Shown: one piece after another, positions 6,335 to 6,533 of the stretch
How positions within the stretch are numbered: position 1 is the first letter of the stretch
Layout of the letters: every line of letters starts with the position of its first letter
Origin: Thermus sp. JCM 17653
GTDB taxonomy: Bacteria > Deinococcota > Deinococci > Deinococcales > Thermaceae
Direction of reading: 5' to 3'
DNA: 6,533 bases
Assembly (NCBI GenBank): GCA_001311585.1
Contig: BBBN01000091.1
Coordinates: forward strand, 1 to 6,533
Translations under genes and position numbers: made by a program
Notes under the pieces: generated by a model
Told to the model about the DNA's origin: nothing
What the model saw: the letters and a program-made list of their open reading frames with translations, nothing else
The model's database searches: none

Positions 6335-6533
6335 ATGGGCCGGTACGGGGCCAGGTGGGAAGGGGTTTTGGGAAGCTTCCTGGAGGTGCAGCTTTTGGCC
6401 CCTCCCTGGCGGGCGCAGAGGGCCTTTGGGGCGGCGTTGCGGGAGGTGGAACGTTTGGAAGGGGTCTTCAGCCGCCGCCGGGAGAGCGAGCTCACCCGCC
6501 TCGTGCGCCAGGGGGGCGGCCGCCCGAGCCCCG
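6335..6533 (+). CDS. apbE: FAD:protein FMN transferase, ApbE-like, N-terminal part (partial)
   Basis: An open frame of 66 codons starts at ATG 6335 and runs off the window. ApbE enzymes move FMN from FAD onto a Ser/Thr of target flavoproteins, usually on the outer face of the membrane. The fragment fits the family's N-terminus: a short strand region with LGSFLEVQLLAP, a helix AFGAALREVERLEGVFSR, then ESELTRLVR, matching the family pattern LGT-x-(V/I)-E...A-x-x-E-(I/V)-x-R-L-E...(S/D)-x-(F/R)-x-x-x-S-E-(L/I)-x-x-(L/I)-N. No signal peptide or lipobox precedes it, so either this version acts in the cytoplasm or the true start is different. The catalytic and Mg-binding regions lie outside the window, so the call rests on this segment alone. 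Its promoter resembles that of the divergent response regulator, which probably controls it. Confidence 0.7.
   Translation, partial: MGRYGARWEGVLGSFLEVQLLAPPWRAQRAFGAALREVERLEGVFSRRRESELTRLVRQGGGRPSP

Noticed and set aside
1..6533. CRISPR arrays, insertion sequences, tRNA or rRNA genes, prophage or defence genes
   Set aside because: No regularly spaced repeats, terminal inverted repeats with transposase, tRNA-like cloverleaf or rRNA sequence was seen. Nearly every base belongs to a core gene or a short promoter spacer.

Overview
The window looks like chromosomal DNA from a Thermus species close to T. thermophilus. Support comes from very GC-rich DNA with G/C at nearly every third codon position, densely packed genes with short or overlapping junctions, start codons placed about 6-7 nt after a -10 box (leaderless mRNAs, common in Deinococcus-Thermus), and proteins that read as typical Thermus versions of their families. 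The genus is inferred from pattern and memory; no search was run.

Layout. On the minus strand, 1-281 is the N-terminal lipoyl domain of sucB (2-oxoglutarate dehydrogenase E2), and 292-2960 is the complete sucA (E1) just upstream of it in the same operon. An 81-bp divergent spacer (2961-3041) holds both promoters and a 21-bp palindrome. On the plus strand follow a PaaG-type crotonase (3042-3805) and ruvA (3802-4376), joined by an ATGA overlap. Converging on ruvA from the minus strand is a two-component system: an OmpR/PhoB-type response regulator (5551-6208) followed by an overlapping sensor histidine kinase (4348-5561). A 126-bp divergent spacer (6209-6334) separates the regulator from the 5' end of an ApbE-like FAD:protein FMN transferase gene on the plus strand, which runs off the window.

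Sequence quality dominates the reading. All five complete genes are broken by frameshifts: 13 events, every one best repaired by adding one or two bases, most often in short C, G or T runs. Repair gives full-length, conserved proteins each time. This is the signature of consensus deletion errors, not gene decay, so these loci are annotated as intact genes drawn across the frameshifts. One further defect, an in-frame TAG in the kinase next to a run of seven T, fits the same explanation.

The most interesting biology is in the regulator/apbE spacer. Both divergent promoters have the same architecture: a TAAC(C/G)-N6-TAACC direct repeat with 11-bp period, followed by GCC, exactly 9 nt to a -10 box, then 6-7 nt to the start codon. 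This is what an OmpR-family regulator binding over the -35 region of its own promoter and of a divergent target would look like. It suggests that this two-component system controls ApbE-dependent flavinylation.
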